Numbered from the stretch's first letter, positions 17,001 through 26,586 are shown. The stretch is DNA of 60,345 nucleotides from Bacillota bacterium (GCA_030529825.1 JAUMWD010000010.1:1-60345); one strand, 5' to 3'. Notes: generated from the sequence alone by a model not told the origin. Numbers and translations are program-made.

Positions 17001-17033
17001 CTGTTGAAACAATTCAAAAATGTGTTTCAACAG
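17001..17033 (+). terminator. hairpin after the TIR locus
   Basis: CTGTTGAAAC and GTTTCAACAG form a 10-bp stem; no strong T-run follows, so termination is uncertain. Confidence 0.5.
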
Positions 17034-17131
17034 CGGGTTAATCGATAATAAATCTATCTAATTGCTGGTAAATAAAAGGTACATAACTGAGATTAGCCAT
17101 TTAATCGAAAAATGGCAAAAACAAGCACAAT

Positions 17132-17166
17132 AAAAACTCAGAAGTAATTGAACTTCTGAGTTTTTT
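17132..17166 (+). terminator. intrinsic terminator
   Basis: AAAACTCAGAAGT pairs with ACTTCTGAGTTTT and a T-run follows. It insulates the TIR locus from the riboswitch locus. The 17167-17290 stretch contains no gene; the likely promoter for the riboswitch lies here. Confidence 0.85.
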
Positions 17167-17295
17167 GCTGATTGAAGTCAAGCCGTGAAGCGGGAATAAT
17201 TCTGGGGACAAGCCAGAAAAGCGAGCCCTGTTTGACAAAAACTTGAAGCCGTGCTATTCTATGTCCACAATCAGTGCACGGATTAAAACAAAATA

Positions 17296-17380
17296 CCCTA
17301 TAAGAGATGCGCGAGGGACAAGCCCGATGACCGCACGCCAACCTCCCGGAGAGAAAGGTGGCAATGCTTGTACGATAGGT
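17296..17380 (+). ncRNA. SAM-I-like riboswitch aptamer lacking P4
   Basis: Closing stem P1 is CCTAT (17297-17301) with ATAGG (17375-17379). Next come AAGAGA, a P2 stem TGCG/CGCA, and the near-invariant S-box stretch GAGGGAC then GCCCGATGA. The P3 arm is GCCAACCT with AGGTGGC, and AAGGTGGCAAT matches the S-box J3/4 side. The P2 loop ACAAG is complementary to CTTGT at 17367-17371, matching the S-box pseudoknot. There is no P4 hairpin between J3/4 and P1, as in compact SAM-I/IV-type variants. A terminator follows three bases later. Confidence 0.72.
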
Positions 17381-17382
17381 TC

Positions 17383-17415
17383 ATACCGGCCCCATAAATC
17401 AAGGCTGGTATTTTT
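17383..17415 (+). terminator. expression-platform terminator of the SAM-I-like element
   Basis: ATACCGGCC and GGCTGGTAT (one G-T pair) form a stem around an 11-nt loop, followed by TTTTT. It sits between the aptamer and the next gene's ribosome site, consistent with transcriptional control. Confidence 0.8.
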
Positions 17416-17457
17416 GCGCCTATTTTTCGGGAGAGACTGAAAAAGAGGTGCTTTTTT

Positions 17458-17982
17458 ATGAATCAAAACTGCATATATGAGGTCAAAACCTACTGGGGAT
17501 ACTTTCGTCTTGATGAGGGCGCGTACGAGGATTATCTTAAGGACAAGTTGTGGATAACCTGGGTGCCGGGAGAGCATAATCAGGCGAAGATTACTGCCGC
17601 GCCACCGGTACACGTATCCGATGAGGCGGTAGAGCTTTACAACAAAGCGGAGAAGTTGGGCGCGTGGGAACTGCTGCAAGCTGCGCTCCCGTGGGAGTGC
17701 GCTGCACTGCCGTATAATCGGCGCATGAGCGAGGTTGAGATTTACGAGATGAATCTGTCGGTGAGAGCGTCAAACGGGCTTATGCGGGCAGGTATAAAGA
17801 CTCTGGGCAAGGTTGCGGAGCTTGTGGCACTGCCCAACGGCCTGAAGAGCATACGCAATCTCGGCACAAAGAGCGAGAAGGAAATCCTCCGTAGCTTCAT
17901 CTGCCTGTGCTATGAGAAGCTCAACTACCGCGAAAAGCTGGAATTCTGGCAGAAGGCGATTAATTCATCGCGACAGGATTGA
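17458..17982 (+). CDS. RNA-polymerase alpha-CTD-like (helix-hairpin-helix) protein
   Basis: A 174-residue protein. Its N-terminal 45 residues (YEVKTYWGYFRLDEGAYEDY) form a conserved-looking cap found in proteins of clostridial mobile elements. Residues about 92-142 hold MNLSVRASNGLMRAGIKTLG then RNLGTKSEKEI, matching the alpha C-terminal domain of RNA polymerase, which binds UP elements and activators. GAGGTG lies seven bases before the ATG. The gene is directly downstream of the SAM-I-like riboswitch and terminator and 138 bases upstream of the SNF2 gene. A role as a transcription modulator or DNA-binding adaptor is inferred. Confidence 0.8.
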   Translation: MNQNCIYEVKTYWGYFRLDEGAYEDYLKDKLWITWVPGEHNQAKITAAPPVHVSDEAVELYNKAEKLGAWELLQAALPWECAALPYNRRMSEVEIYEMNLSVRASNGLMRAGIKTLGKVAELVALPNGLKSIRNLGTKSEKEILRSFICLCYEKLNYREKLEFWQKAINSSRQD

Positions 17983-18043
17983 CCGCAATTGTCCGATATA
18001 AAGTGCAATTTGTTGGGCATTTGGTATTGCCATATGAAGATAT

Positions 18044-18063
18044 TACCAGTAAAATGCTGGTAT
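18044..18063 (+). other. small hairpin between alpha-CTD-like and SNF2 genes
   Basis: TACCAG and CTGGTA pair around a short loop. No T-run follows, so transcription could continue into the SNF2 gene. Confidence 0.35.
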
Positions 18064-18120
18064 AGACTGGAGCTGTTAGTAATGCTTTTTAGAATACTCA
18101 AAAGACGGAGGTGAGCGACA

Positions 18121-21100
18121 TTGAAAGTACAGATTGAAGAGACAGACAGATCAATTGAGCTTTACTTTGATCGAAAACCTTCCGTTGCAATTCGAGATAT
18201 TATGAAAGCTCAACGCTGGTGGTGGAATGAAACAAAACGGTGTTGGTACAACAAGAATACTACTTCAAATATGGAGTTTGCTATTGCCTTAAAAAACGGT
18301 GAATATGATGCTGGAAATTACGTATCAATTCCAAAAGATGAGAAGAGAATAAGTAAAACAGAGAATAAGATAAGTGAAACAAAACCCGTAAAGAAAGTTG
18401 TTCAGCGGCGCTTAAATATTGGAGATATGGTTCGCTTTACCTCAAAAGACGGTAATGAATATGCAGGAAAAGTTAAGGCGGTTGACGGCGATAAGCTTAC
18501 GGTAAGGTACGTTTCAGAATATGACGGTTTTTTGGAGACAAGAGAGACCGAAACAATTGATGAGAAGTTGGCAAAGAAATTCACCACTGATTCAGTAGAG
18601 GTGCGCTTCCTGAACAAAGGAGACTTAGTTCAGTATTTTTCTGATAACGACGGCATCCGCGTCGGACGGGTAGAGGATGTAATTACCGAATTAGGTGATT
18701 TCTCTGTCGCGTGGGTTGACCTTAAATATTACCGGAGTGACAGCCTTGGCAGAATACATTATGAGTATAATGCTTTGGTAGACGAGGAACGGCTGATTAC
18801 AAAGCTTTACTCGCCATATGAATTCTACCCTGTAAAAGAAAACGACAAAGTTGAATGCGTTAATTCTGAAGGCGAAAAAGTTGTAGGCCACATATACTCA
18901 ATTGATTATTCAAAAGGTACTGTATCTGTGGAATACAAGGCAATGTATGATATCGGGAGCTTCAACAGATATATTTGGGATATTAGCATTACTGAAATAA
19001 CACTGCTTAAACGTCGACGCGTTGCATTACACAGAGAAGAAGTTATTCCGCCGGAGTTCGAGCAGGATATTAAATATAACGAGAGTGTAAAACAGCAAAT
19101 AGTTGATAAGGCCGATGTATTCAATCCATGGACTATTGTGCGGCCTAAGAAATCTTTATACAGGCATCAAAAAGCAGGCTGTATGCTGGCAGAGCGTTAT
19201 TCAAAATTTGCATTCTTCTACGACACGGGAACCGGAAAAACCGCAATGGCGCTGAGCATAATTGCGCAAAAGCATATAATAGAAGGAGTCAAATTCTTAA
19301 TTGTAGCGCCTAAGTCAATCATCAAAACTGCTTGGCTGGACGATGCAAATACATTTTTTGATGGGATGCGTATTCTCCCCCTATACAAAGGATTCGACGA
19401 CTCAAAAAAGAAAAGTTTGCTTCGCGCATGGATAAGCGGAGAGAAACGAACGGCTTTGGATGGTGACAAGGATTTTGAGGCGTATCTTCGAATGGCAGCA
19501 TCAATTTTGGATATTGAAGCATATAAATACAGATCTGTGTACGAAGTAGAAAGAGAGCTTAGTATTCGAGCGCAGCACTACATTATCAATCCGGAGATGT
19601 TCATAAAGAAATATGAAAGCATAATTGATGACTATAGTATTACCGGAATAATATTTGATGAAAGCGCTGTATTGAAAAACTACAGGAGTAAAACAGCATC
19701 GGTTCTGCGTGATGTGGCAGCTAAAATGAAATATGTATATTTGCTGTCAGGTAAACCGGCACCGAATAACGAGTCGGAATTTTACTCGCAAATGAAAATT
19801 GTTGCTCCGGAATTATTCAAAATGAGCTATGAAAGCTTCCTACATCAATTCTGCATTCAAGGTCCCGGCGGGAAATATGACATAGACCCAATCAATAGAG
19901 ATTTGTTTGCTGAAATGGTCTCGGCAAAGTCCCTGATAATATCCAAGGAAGATTGCTTGGATTTACCGCCTACGATTGAGATAATCCGCCAGATCGAACT
20001 TCCTGACGATGTAATGGATGACTATAATGAGCTGTTTGAAGAGTGCATGGCAGTAATCAAAGGTATGGATCAATCGGCAACATTCTATTCCACACAGTCA
20101 AAAGTTGCGGTTCTGATGAAGCTGCGCCAAATGGCATCGGGCTTCTTTATTTCTGCCGACGGGAGAGAACGCGAGATAATAAGTATTCACAAAGAAAAAA
20201 TTGCGGAACTGGACAGAATAATTGAGGAGCTTGGAGAAGAACAGGTAATTATATGGTGCCAGTTCCGGTACGAGATAGAAACTGTGGCAAAGGAACTATC
20301 AAAGTACGGGAGGACTGTCACCGCATATGGTAAAACGAAAGATTTGGAACGCAGCATTGATGACTTCAAAACCGGAGTTGCACGTTACATAGTTGCCCAC
20401 CCCAAAACCCTGAAGTACGGTGTGACCTTCACAAATTGCAGATACGCGGTTTATTACTCATTCTCATACAGCGCGGAAGATTACGACCAATCTCATGACC
20501 GCAACTATAGAATGGGGCAGACACAATCCTGCACATATATATTTCTTCAAGCAGCGGATACTATTGACGAAATTATGTATGAAAAGGTAATGAATAAGCT
20601 GTCGGCATCTGAATTCTTTGAGAGACTGATCAAAGAAGCTGCGAAACATGGTATAGATTATGATACGCTAAAGCCAAAGGCGGTTGATAGATCTGCCGGT
20701 TCAGCGGCATCGCAAGGTGTAAATTCTGAAATAGTAGATAGCTTCCAAAAACTGCAGGACAGAATAATAAAGAAATCCCAAGAGCGAGCAGAGAAAAGTG
20801 GGGATAAAGAGGATAAGATTGCGTTAAGCACCTATGATTACCTTGGCATTCTTGGGGAGCCCACATATTATGAATTGGATAATATAATGGATGAAATAGA
20901 ATCTGTCAGACCGGTAACTTCATACCCTGTATTACCATATATCCCGTCTGCAGTATTTGAGGAAACAAAGAGCATAAGCGAGGCATATAGTATTTGCAGT
21001 GACCCGGACCTGAGCGAAATTTATGATGGCCTTGATATGTCAAGATTTTCCGAATATGCAGTACTTGAGGAAGATGAAGAGCTGACGACTTATGACAGCA

Positions 21101-21462
21101 AATCAAATTTGGAGGATTTTTATGTGTTCCTTGCCTCTGTGCCGCAAGACGATAAATGGAAATATCTCTTGATGTACCGCTTGAATAAGGCTGTTGAGAA
21201 GCTGCCAACGGAGCAAGCAGATATAGCAAAAATGCTGTATGGCATTGGCGGCGAATACAAACATTCAAAAAATGAGATAATGTATTTGTATTCGTACTTG
21301 TTTGAAGAAGACCAGCCCGAGTATTTGAATGGATTAAAGAGACGCTCACGACGTGAAATGTTCAATGATTACGTTGATAAGATGGCAAAAACTATAGGGT
21401 ATTATGCACGTATATATGAATTCAAAGATAATATAAAAACTGCCCTGCGATACAGGATGTGA
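18121..21462 (+). CDS. SNF2-family DNA translocase/helicase with N-terminal SH3-like repeats
   Basis: A 1113-residue ATPase. The N-terminus (about 1-60, with AQRWWWNETKRCWY) is followed by three SH3/Tudor-like modules near residues 98, 160 and 240, each starting with an IGDMVRF-, NKGDLVQYF- or ENDKVECV-type strand. The motor has Walker A YDTGTGKTAMALSI (about 367), motif II IFDESAVLKNY (DES in place of DEAH, about 513), LSGKPAPNNESEFY, and motif VI DQSHDRNYRMGQTQ (about 791). The C-terminal 250 residues are helical and unassigned. The TTG start at 18121 has GGAGGTGAG upstream. Stand-alone SNF2 proteins are common in phage-defence loci; here the riboswitch may govern it. Confidence 0.88.
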   Translation: MKVQIEETDRSIELYFDRKPSVAIRDIMKAQRWWWNETKRCWYNKNTTSNMEFAIALKNGEYDAGNYVSIPKDEKRISKTENKISETKPVKKVVQRRLNIGDMVRFTSKDGNEYAGKVKAVDGDKLTVRYVSEYDGFLETRETETIDEKLAKKFTTDSVEVRFLNKGDLVQYFSDNDGIRVGRVEDVITELGDFSVAWVDLKYYRSDSLGRIHYEYNALVDEERLITKLYSPYEFYPVKENDKVECVNSEGEKVVGHIYSIDYSKGTVSVEYKAMYDIGSFNRYIWDISITEITLLKRRRVALHREEVIPPEFEQDIKYNESVKQQIVDKADVFNPWTIVRPKKSLYRHQKAGCMLAERYSKFAFFYDTGTGKTAMALSIIAQKHIIEGVKFLIVAPKSIIKTAWLDDANTFFDGMRILPLYKGFDDSKKKSLLRAWISGEKRTALDGDKDFEAYLRMAASILDIEAYKYRSVYEVERELSIRAQHYIINPEMFIKKYESIIDDYSITGIIFDESAVLKNYRSKTASVLRDVAAKMKYVYLLSGKPAPNNESEFYSQMKIVAPELFKMSYESFLHQFCIQGPGGKYDIDPINRDLFAEMVSAKSLIISKEDCLDLPPTIEIIRQIELPDDVMDDYNELFEECMAVIKGMDQSATFYSTQSKVAVLMKLRQMASGFFISADGREREIISIHKEKIAELDRIIEELGEEQVIIWCQFRYEIETVAKELSKYGRTVTAYGKTKDLERSIDDFKTGVARYIVAHPKTLKYGVTFTNCRYAVYYSFSYSAEDYDQSHDRNYRMGQTQSCTYIFLQAADTIDEIMYEKVMNKLSASEFFERLIKEAAKHGIDYDTLKPKAVDRSAGSAASQGVNSEIVDSFQKLQDRIIKKSQERAEKSGDKEDKIALSTYDYLGILGEPTYYELDNIMDEIESVRPVTSYPVLPYIPSAVFEETKSISEAYSICSDPDLSEIYDGLDMSRFSEYAVLEEDEELTTYDSKSNLEDFYVFLASVPQDDKWKYLLMYRLNKAVEKLPTEQADIAKMLYGIGGEYKHSKNEIMYLYSYLFEEDQPEYLNGLKRRSRREMFNDYVDKMAKTIGYYARIYEFKDNIKTALRYRM

Positions 21463-21483
21463 GTAAAGCAGCAACAGAATCAC

Positions 21484-21514
21484 AAGACCGCATTGGAATT
21501 TCCAATGCGGTCTT
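21484..21514. terminator. bidirectional terminator between SNF2 and integrase genes
   Basis: AAGACCGCATTGGAA pairs perfectly with TTCCAATGCGGTCTT between two convergent genes. Confidence 0.85.
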
Positions 21515-21530
21515 ATTGCATATATGCTCT

Positions 21531-22925
21531 TCACATCGCCTTTGTTGGCCTGCGCAGGTATGCGTCGGCGATGCATTCGGCGGATTTGGCGTCGGCTTCT
21601 TTGATGATGTGGGAGTAGATATCCGTGGTGGTGGATACGGTGGCATGGCCGAGGCGCTTCGACACGGCGACGATATCCGTGCCCTGATTTATGAGAATTG
21701 ACGCCATGGAATGACGGAACTTGTGCGCGTGCACATCCACAAGGCCGTGGCGCGTTTCAAAGCCCTTGAGCCAACCGGAGATGCTGTCGGGATTGAGCGG
21801 GTTGCCGTCGTCGCGGACGAACACATAGGGCGTATAATTCCAGCGGTCGCCCACGGCGTCGCGCAGCTCTTCGTACCACGCCTTATACGCACGCAGCACC
21901 TGCATGGACTCCAGCGGCAGCTTCACATAGCGCGTGGTGCGTGTCTTGGTGCTGTCCTCATAGATGCCCGTTTTCGCTGTATATAGCAGGTTGCGGCGGA
22001 CGCAAATCTGATTGGTGTCCCAGTCTATATCGCTCCAATGCAGGCCCATAATTTCACCGCGGCGGCAGCCCGTGATAATGAGCATATGCGTGATAGTGCG
22101 CCAGCGGATTGGCTCGTCCTGCAGACAGTCGAGTATCTCCAAAATTTCGTTGGGCTGGAAGCAGGCTGCCTCGGTGCGGTCATTTCGTGGAGGTGTGGCC
22201 TTCTAGGCGGCGTTATAGGGCACGATCATTTCTTTCTCCGCCATGCGAAGAATGGAGGAAATGAGCCTGTGATACTCAATAACCGTTTTGCTCGAAAGCG
22301 GGCTGCTGTCCTTTGACAGAGAGAACAGCTGCTCGGTCTTGTAGCCCAGCGCCTCGGAGATGGCATTGGCAACTTCCATGCTGACGGTGTCGCCTTTTAA
22401 CACGGCGTGCAGGTTGGTCGGAGCCGTGCCTGCCTCGCGAGCAAAGCCCTCAACAGTCTTGCCGGCAGCACGGAAGAGCTTGAATATGCTGGGCTTGGGA
22501 GTAGCGCGCTGGGCGCTTTCTCTAACGCCGCTTTTCTGCAGCGAGGCATAGAAATCGTTCAGGTGCTGCGGGCGGATATCCCGCAGCTTCATGTGGCCGA
22601 TGGCGAGATTGATGCGCTTGAGCAAACCGCGGTAACGCGACTCTGTGGTGGCTTTCAGACCGTTTCTTACCTTCAGTTCCAGCACGTAATCAGCGTACTC
22701 GGCGAAGGTCTGGCGGCTGTCGGGGGCAAAGCCCAGCAGCACCTGCTGCTCAAACTCGACGGCGACGCGCTGCACATCCTTCTGCGCTTGGCGCTCGGTC
22801 ATATTCGCAGGAGGCGTCCAGGTCATGCGCTTGCGGATTTGCTTGCCGTTTACGTCTGCCCCCTGACTAACTGTAATCTGGTATGAGGTTTTGCCTTTGC
22901 CTTCTCGGCGGGTGATAGATGCCAT
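21531..22925 (-). pseudogene. tyrosine recombinase/integrase interrupted by an in-frame amber codon
   Basis: The reading frame runs from ATG 22925 to 21531 with a single internal TAG at 22203-22205. Before it (240 residues) are the arm-binding region and core-binding domain, with an XRE-like helix-turn-helix insertion (TVEGFAREAGTAPTNLHAVL). After it, in the same frame, come KATPPRNDRTEA and the full catalytic domain. That domain contains TGCRRGEIMGLHW (Arg I), VHAHKFRHSMASIL (HxxR) and LGHATVSTTTDIYSH (nucleophile Tyr). The amber falls in the interdomain linker at a position that is normally coding. As read, it yields a non-functional integrase unless suppressed or reinitiated at ATG 22142. 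It marks the left end of a phage-satellite-like element. Confidence 0.88.
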
Positions 22926-22936
22926 GTAATCAGTCC

Positions 22937-23677
22937 TTAGTATTCCGAAAGAGTGTCGCGAAGTGAGTCAATCATTACTTCCAGCTTCGCTTTGGTATTG
23001 CGCACGTCCAGCTCGTGCTCGGTGAAGTTAACGATGCAGTCTGATAAATCAAGCTCAGCAATGCGGATTTCTTTCATATATTCCTCGCATTTAGACAGGC
23101 GCCAGACGGTTTCTATTTTCTGCTGCTCAATATCTTCAGTTTCATCAACTGCGCCTACGAATGCGTTCTTTGATTCGGTAAGTCTTGCATTTAAGTGTGC
23201 CAGAGCAACACCAAGATGCTTAATGTAGCCCGAGCTCATATATTTGTCGAGCAGACGGAAAGCCTCAGCCTCATTAGAGTGAACCAAGAGCTTATATTCG
23301 TCTGAATCGGGCTCGGCGTTTTCAAGTCTCAACGCAGCAGCGTCGGAGAGAATTTTGGTGCACTTAATATTGTTTACCGCATTCTCGGAAAGATGGGTGT
23401 ATTCGCAGGCAGCTTGCATACCCACGTCGGCGCTCTTGATTGTGGTATCGGTCAACAGGTAATCCAGCGACACCTTGAAGAACTCCGCGATTTTCACAAG
23501 ACCCTTCCAATCGGGGCTGGACTGGCCCTGCGCATAGTAGCCCACGCTCTGACGGGTTACACCTATGTAATTTGCCAGCGTTTCCTGACTTGTTCCGGTT
23601 TCCTTCATAAGCTCACGCAGCTTGGTGGGAAACACGTCATTTTCGGTGAAATATGCGCTGGTGTTTTTTCTTGCCAT
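22937..23677 (-). CDS. XRE-family transcriptional regulator of the integrative element
   Basis: This 246-residue protein has an N-terminal helix-turn-helix at about 15-75 (LRELMKETGTSQETLANYIG, then SPDWKGLVKIAEFFKVSLDYLL), the Cro/CI-type fold. The long C-terminal region is helical and charged, probably for dimerisation or signal sensing. It is transcribed with the integrase and divergently from the excisionase and primase. The intervening region contains two CAAG...CTTG palindromes that could be its operators. It likely keeps the element quiescent. Confidence 0.88.
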   Translation of the reverse strand: MARKNTSAYFTENDVFPTKLRELMKETGTSQETLANYIGVTRQSVGYYAQGQSSPDWKGLVKIAEFFKVSLDYLLTDTTIKSADVGMQAACEYTHLSENAVNNIKCTKILSDAAALRLENAEPDSDEYKLLVHSNEAEAFRLLDKYMSSGYIKHLGVALAHLNARLTESKNAFVGAVDETEDIEQQKIETVWRLSKCEEYMKEIRIAELDLSDCIVNFTEHELDVRNTKAKLEVMIDSLRDTLSEY

Positions 23678-23769
23678 TTTTCCGTATCCTCCGGTATCTT
23701 GTCGTAATCTGTTGCACCTGCTCGTCAGGGCTTGCGTGTTAAAACTATTTGCTTTATACTTGGATTATA

Positions 23770-23802
23770 GCAAGAGTTACTTGCGTTGTCAAGAACACTT
23801 GC
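23770..23802. promoter_or_regulatory. paired operator-like palindromes in the divergent control region
   Basis: GCAAGAGTTACTTGC (23770-23784) is a palindrome with a 5-bp centre. TCAAGAACACTTGC (23789-23802) repeats the CAAG...CTTG arms with a 4-bp centre. They lie between the XRE and excisionase genes, the expected place for CI/Cro-like binding. Confidence 0.55.
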
Positions 23803-23840
23803 ACAAAAACATACAAGAAACTTCGGAAAGGAGGGTATAT

Positions 23841-24038
23841 ATGGGAGCACCTCGAATGAGAACCATAAACGAAGCCATGGAGCTGCTTTACCGGCAGGAC
23901 CCCGATACAGCGATAACCCCGCACGCGCTGCGACGGCTCATCGTTACTGACAAACTCCCCCACGTGATGATCGGACGGAAGTATCTCGTCAACTTCGACG
24001 CGCTGGAGGACTATCTCGGTAACAAGTACAAAACATAG
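23841..24038 (+). CDS. excisionase-like DNA-binding protein
   Basis: A 65-residue winged-helix protein. RTINEAMELLYRQDPDTAIT, then RRLIVTDKLPHVMIGRKYLV and LEDYLGN is the pattern of Xis/MerR-like helix-turn-helix_17 proteins, which bend DNA for excision. GGAGGG precedes the ATG at 23841; the reading frame is open further upstream but without a ribosome site. It is divergent from the XRE regulator and leads into the primase 12 bases later. Confidence 0.85.
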   Translation: MGAPRMRTINEAMELLYRQDPDTAITPHALRRLIVTDKLPHVMIGRKYLVNFDALEDYLGNKYKT

Positions 24039-24050
24039 GAGGAAAAACAC

Positions 24051-26147
24051 ATGAAAGACGGAAGCGAACTTCTCGCACACTTTCAAAACATTAAAGACAA
24101 GGGCGGAGGCAAATACACCTGCGACTGCCCCATATGCAATCGCGCAGGCCACGTGTATGTAAGCATCGGACGCGACAGCGCGGCACTGTACTGCCAGGGC
24201 TGCAAGGCAGACGGAAAGCAGCTTGCCGCAGCTGTGGGACTAAAGGCAGCGGACCTGTTCTTTAAGGAACACACCGCACCGCTTCCTCGCCGCACACACT
24301 ACTACTATTTTGCCGATGGCATTCTCTTCGGCAAAAAGGAAATCGTAAAAAAGCCCGACGGCAGCAAAAACTGCTTCTGGCGCCGATACGAAAACGGCAG
24401 CTACGTTAAGGGACTGAAGGGCGCAAAGGCGCCGCTGTATAATCTCAAGGAGCTTGCCGCGACCTCGGAGACGGTATATTTTGCCGAGGGCGAAAAGGAC
24501 TGCGATACGCTCTCGAAAATGGGTTTGACCGCGACATCAACCCCCAATGGAGCAAATCAGAAATCATGGCTCGATAGCTTTTCGGAACACCTCATAGGGC
24601 GCGACATCGTCGTGCTGACAGATAACGATGCACCCGGTGCCGAGTACGGCGAATTCGTGGCGCGCAACGTTAAGAACGTGGCGGCATCGGTGAAGATAAT
24701 TCCCGCTCTGGCAATCTATCCCGAGGTCGCACCGAAGGGCGATATCTCGGACATCGTGGCCGCAATCGGAATCGAGGCCGCAAGGCAGAGAGTGGCGGAG
24801 CTAACGCAGACTATGACGGAGTGGCAAGAGCCCGAGGCTGAAGCCGATGCCGATGAAAAAGATGAGGTGCCCAACTTTTTCAATAATGGCCGCTTTATGC
24901 ACAACATCATGGGCGACTACCTTGTAAAGCAGAACCACGCCTGCAAGATATACGGCGTCGTGCACATCTATGAAAACGGCATCTACGTGCCCGGAGAGGA
25001 GCTTTTGCAGGGCTACATCATCAAGCTCCTGCCCTCGCTCACCGACCAGAAGCGCAGGGAAGTTTTGAAGTACATCAAGGTGTCGCTTGACACCCCCACC
25101 GCGGAGCCCTCGCCGCCTAATCTGGTACCCTTTAAGAGCAGGGTCTATGATATTAAAGCCAATAAGTTTCTTGACTATTCGCCCGATATGGTGTTCCTGT
25201 GCCGCTTCCCCTACGACTACAAGCCCGATGCGCCGAAGCAGGAGCTTGTCGCGAATGTACTCAAGGACATCGCCTGCGGCGATATGGAGATAGTAAAGCT
25301 GTTGCTGGAGGCCATCGGATATTGTTTCTACCGAGAGAATATATATCGCGGCTGTATAATGCTCCACGGCCCCAATGGCTCTAACGGCAAGTCAACTCTG
25401 CTGAATATGATTATTCAGCTTTTGGGCGACGAGAATGTCAGTAAACTGTCGCTCAAGGATATAAACGATAAGTTCAGGCTCATGCATATCTACGGCAAAG
25501 TCGCAAACATCGGAGACGATATATCCAGCCAATACTTTGAGGAAAGCGAAATATTTAAAAAGCTCGTAACAGGACAATTCGTCACCGCTGAACACAAGGG
25601 TCAGGATCCCGTGCAGTTCCAGAGCTACGCAAAGCTGTTTTTTGCGGCAAACGAATTGCCGAAGACCGCCGATAAGAGCGATGCGTTTCTGACCCGTATT
25701 CTCCCCGTGCCTATGCTGGCAGATTTCAGTAAGCGCGAAGATTGTGATATTTCGCTGAAGGACCGTCATTGGACCGACGAAGAAATGGAATACCTGCTGT
25801 CGACTTCCATGGAGGGACTCAAAAGACTTATGCGCAACAATGGCTTCACCATACCCGAGTGCGTGGCGAAAGAGCGCAAGCAATATGAGATCGAGAACAA
25901 TTCCGTGTTGGCGTTTCTCGAGGACAACCCGGATATTGCGGGTATGCCCACAAATTTGGCACATGCAAAATTCATCGATTGGTGCCGAATGACAGGAAAC
26001 CGCGGCGTTGTCAGCCGCACAAAATTCACCCGCGAGGTTTGCAAGGCCACGGGCCTGGTGTCACGCAATCGCCGAACATCAATCGCCGACGAAAGCAGAG
26101 TCGTAAAATGCTTCGTTGTAGCGGATAGTGTAGCGGATTGCGCGTAG
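24051..26147 (+). CDS. phage/plasmid primase-helicase, P4 family (D5 type)
   Basis: A 698-residue replication protein of phages and satellites. An N-terminal zinc finger (CDCPIC...CQGC, about 24-57) is followed by a Toprim-like primase region containing YFAEGEKDCDTLS and VVLTDNDAPGAEY. Next come a D5-N domain and a superfamily 3 helicase with Walker A HGPNGSNGKSTLLNM (about 439) and LFFAANELPK. The C-terminus has the winged D5 helix region. GGAGG precedes the ATG. It supports autonomous replication of the integrated element after excision. Confidence 0.92.
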   Translation: MKDGSELLAHFQNIKDKGGGKYTCDCPICNRAGHVYVSIGRDSAALYCQGCKADGKQLAAAVGLKAADLFFKEHTAPLPRRTHYYYFADGILFGKKEIVKKPDGSKNCFWRRYENGSYVKGLKGAKAPLYNLKELAATSETVYFAEGEKDCDTLSKMGLTATSTPNGANQKSWLDSFSEHLIGRDIVVLTDNDAPGAEYGEFVARNVKNVAASVKIIPALAIYPEVAPKGDISDIVAAIGIEAARQRVAELTQTMTEWQEPEAEADADEKDEVPNFFNNGRFMHNIMGDYLVKQNHACKIYGVVHIYENGIYVPGEELLQGYIIKLLPSLTDQKRREVLKYIKVSLDTPTAEPSPPNLVPFKSRVYDIKANKFLDYSPDMVFLCRFPYDYKPDAPKQELVANVLKDIACGDMEIVKLLLEAIGYCFYRENIYRGCIMLHGPNGSNGKSTLLNMIIQLLGDENVSKLSLKDINDKFRLMHIYGKVANIGDDISSQYFEESEIFKKLVTGQFVTAEHKGQDPVQFQSYAKLFFAANELPKTADKSDAFLTRILPVPMLADFSKREDCDISLKDRHWTDEEMEYLLSTSMEGLKRLMRNNGFTIPECVAKERKQYEIENNSVLAFLEDNPDIAGMPTNLAHAKFIDWCRMTGNRGVVSRTKFTREVCKATGLVSRNRRTSIADESRVVKCFVVADSVADCA

Positions 26148-26309
26148 AAAGCGTAACAGCGCAAAGCATTGAAAATACTGCAGGTTTTCGTGTTTTGTTA
26201 CGCTGTTACGCTTTTAAATCAGAATTCGACAATAATAGTAATTACACAATTACACGTATATAAAAAATATAGTTGAGTATAGTATATAAACCGTAACACG
26301 TAACAGCAA

Positions 26310-26336
26310 CAGCCCCGAGGAAAAACCCCGGGGCTG
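26310..26336 (+). terminator. GC-rich hairpin after the primase
   Basis: CAGCCCCGAGG and CCCCGGGGCTG pair around an A-rich loop; the T-run that follows is weak (CGGTTGTTT). The 26148-26309 stretch has no gene. Confidence 0.65.
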
Positions 26337-26406
26337 CGGTTGTTTATCTGGACTTTTTGCAAAGTCTCCGGCTTAATGTCTTTACCAAAGAACAGGAGGG
26401 CGCGAG

Positions 26407-26586
26407 ATGAAAGAATACGAGCTGCACATAAGCGCAAGCTACCTAACCAGCGGAGGCAGCAAGGAGTGGACCTGCTTCACCGAGTACCGCACGGCAAACT
26501 CCGACGCCGAAGCAGAGCGCATCATAAGAGCTGAGCTCAAATCCGACGGCTACCGCAACATCACAATAGACACCCTCGAGGCGTGA
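26407..26586 (+). CDS. small hypothetical phage-element protein
   Basis: A 59-residue protein reading MKEYELHISASYLTSGG, then EWTCFTEYRTANSDAEAER and SDGYRNITIDTLEA. AGGAGG lies seven bases before the ATG. The composition suggests a small alpha-beta fold; no family is recognised. It follows the primase in the same direction within the satellite-like element. Confidence 0.75.
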   Translation: MKEYELHISASYLTSGGSKEWTCFTEYRTANSDAEAERIIRAELKSDGYRNITIDTLEA

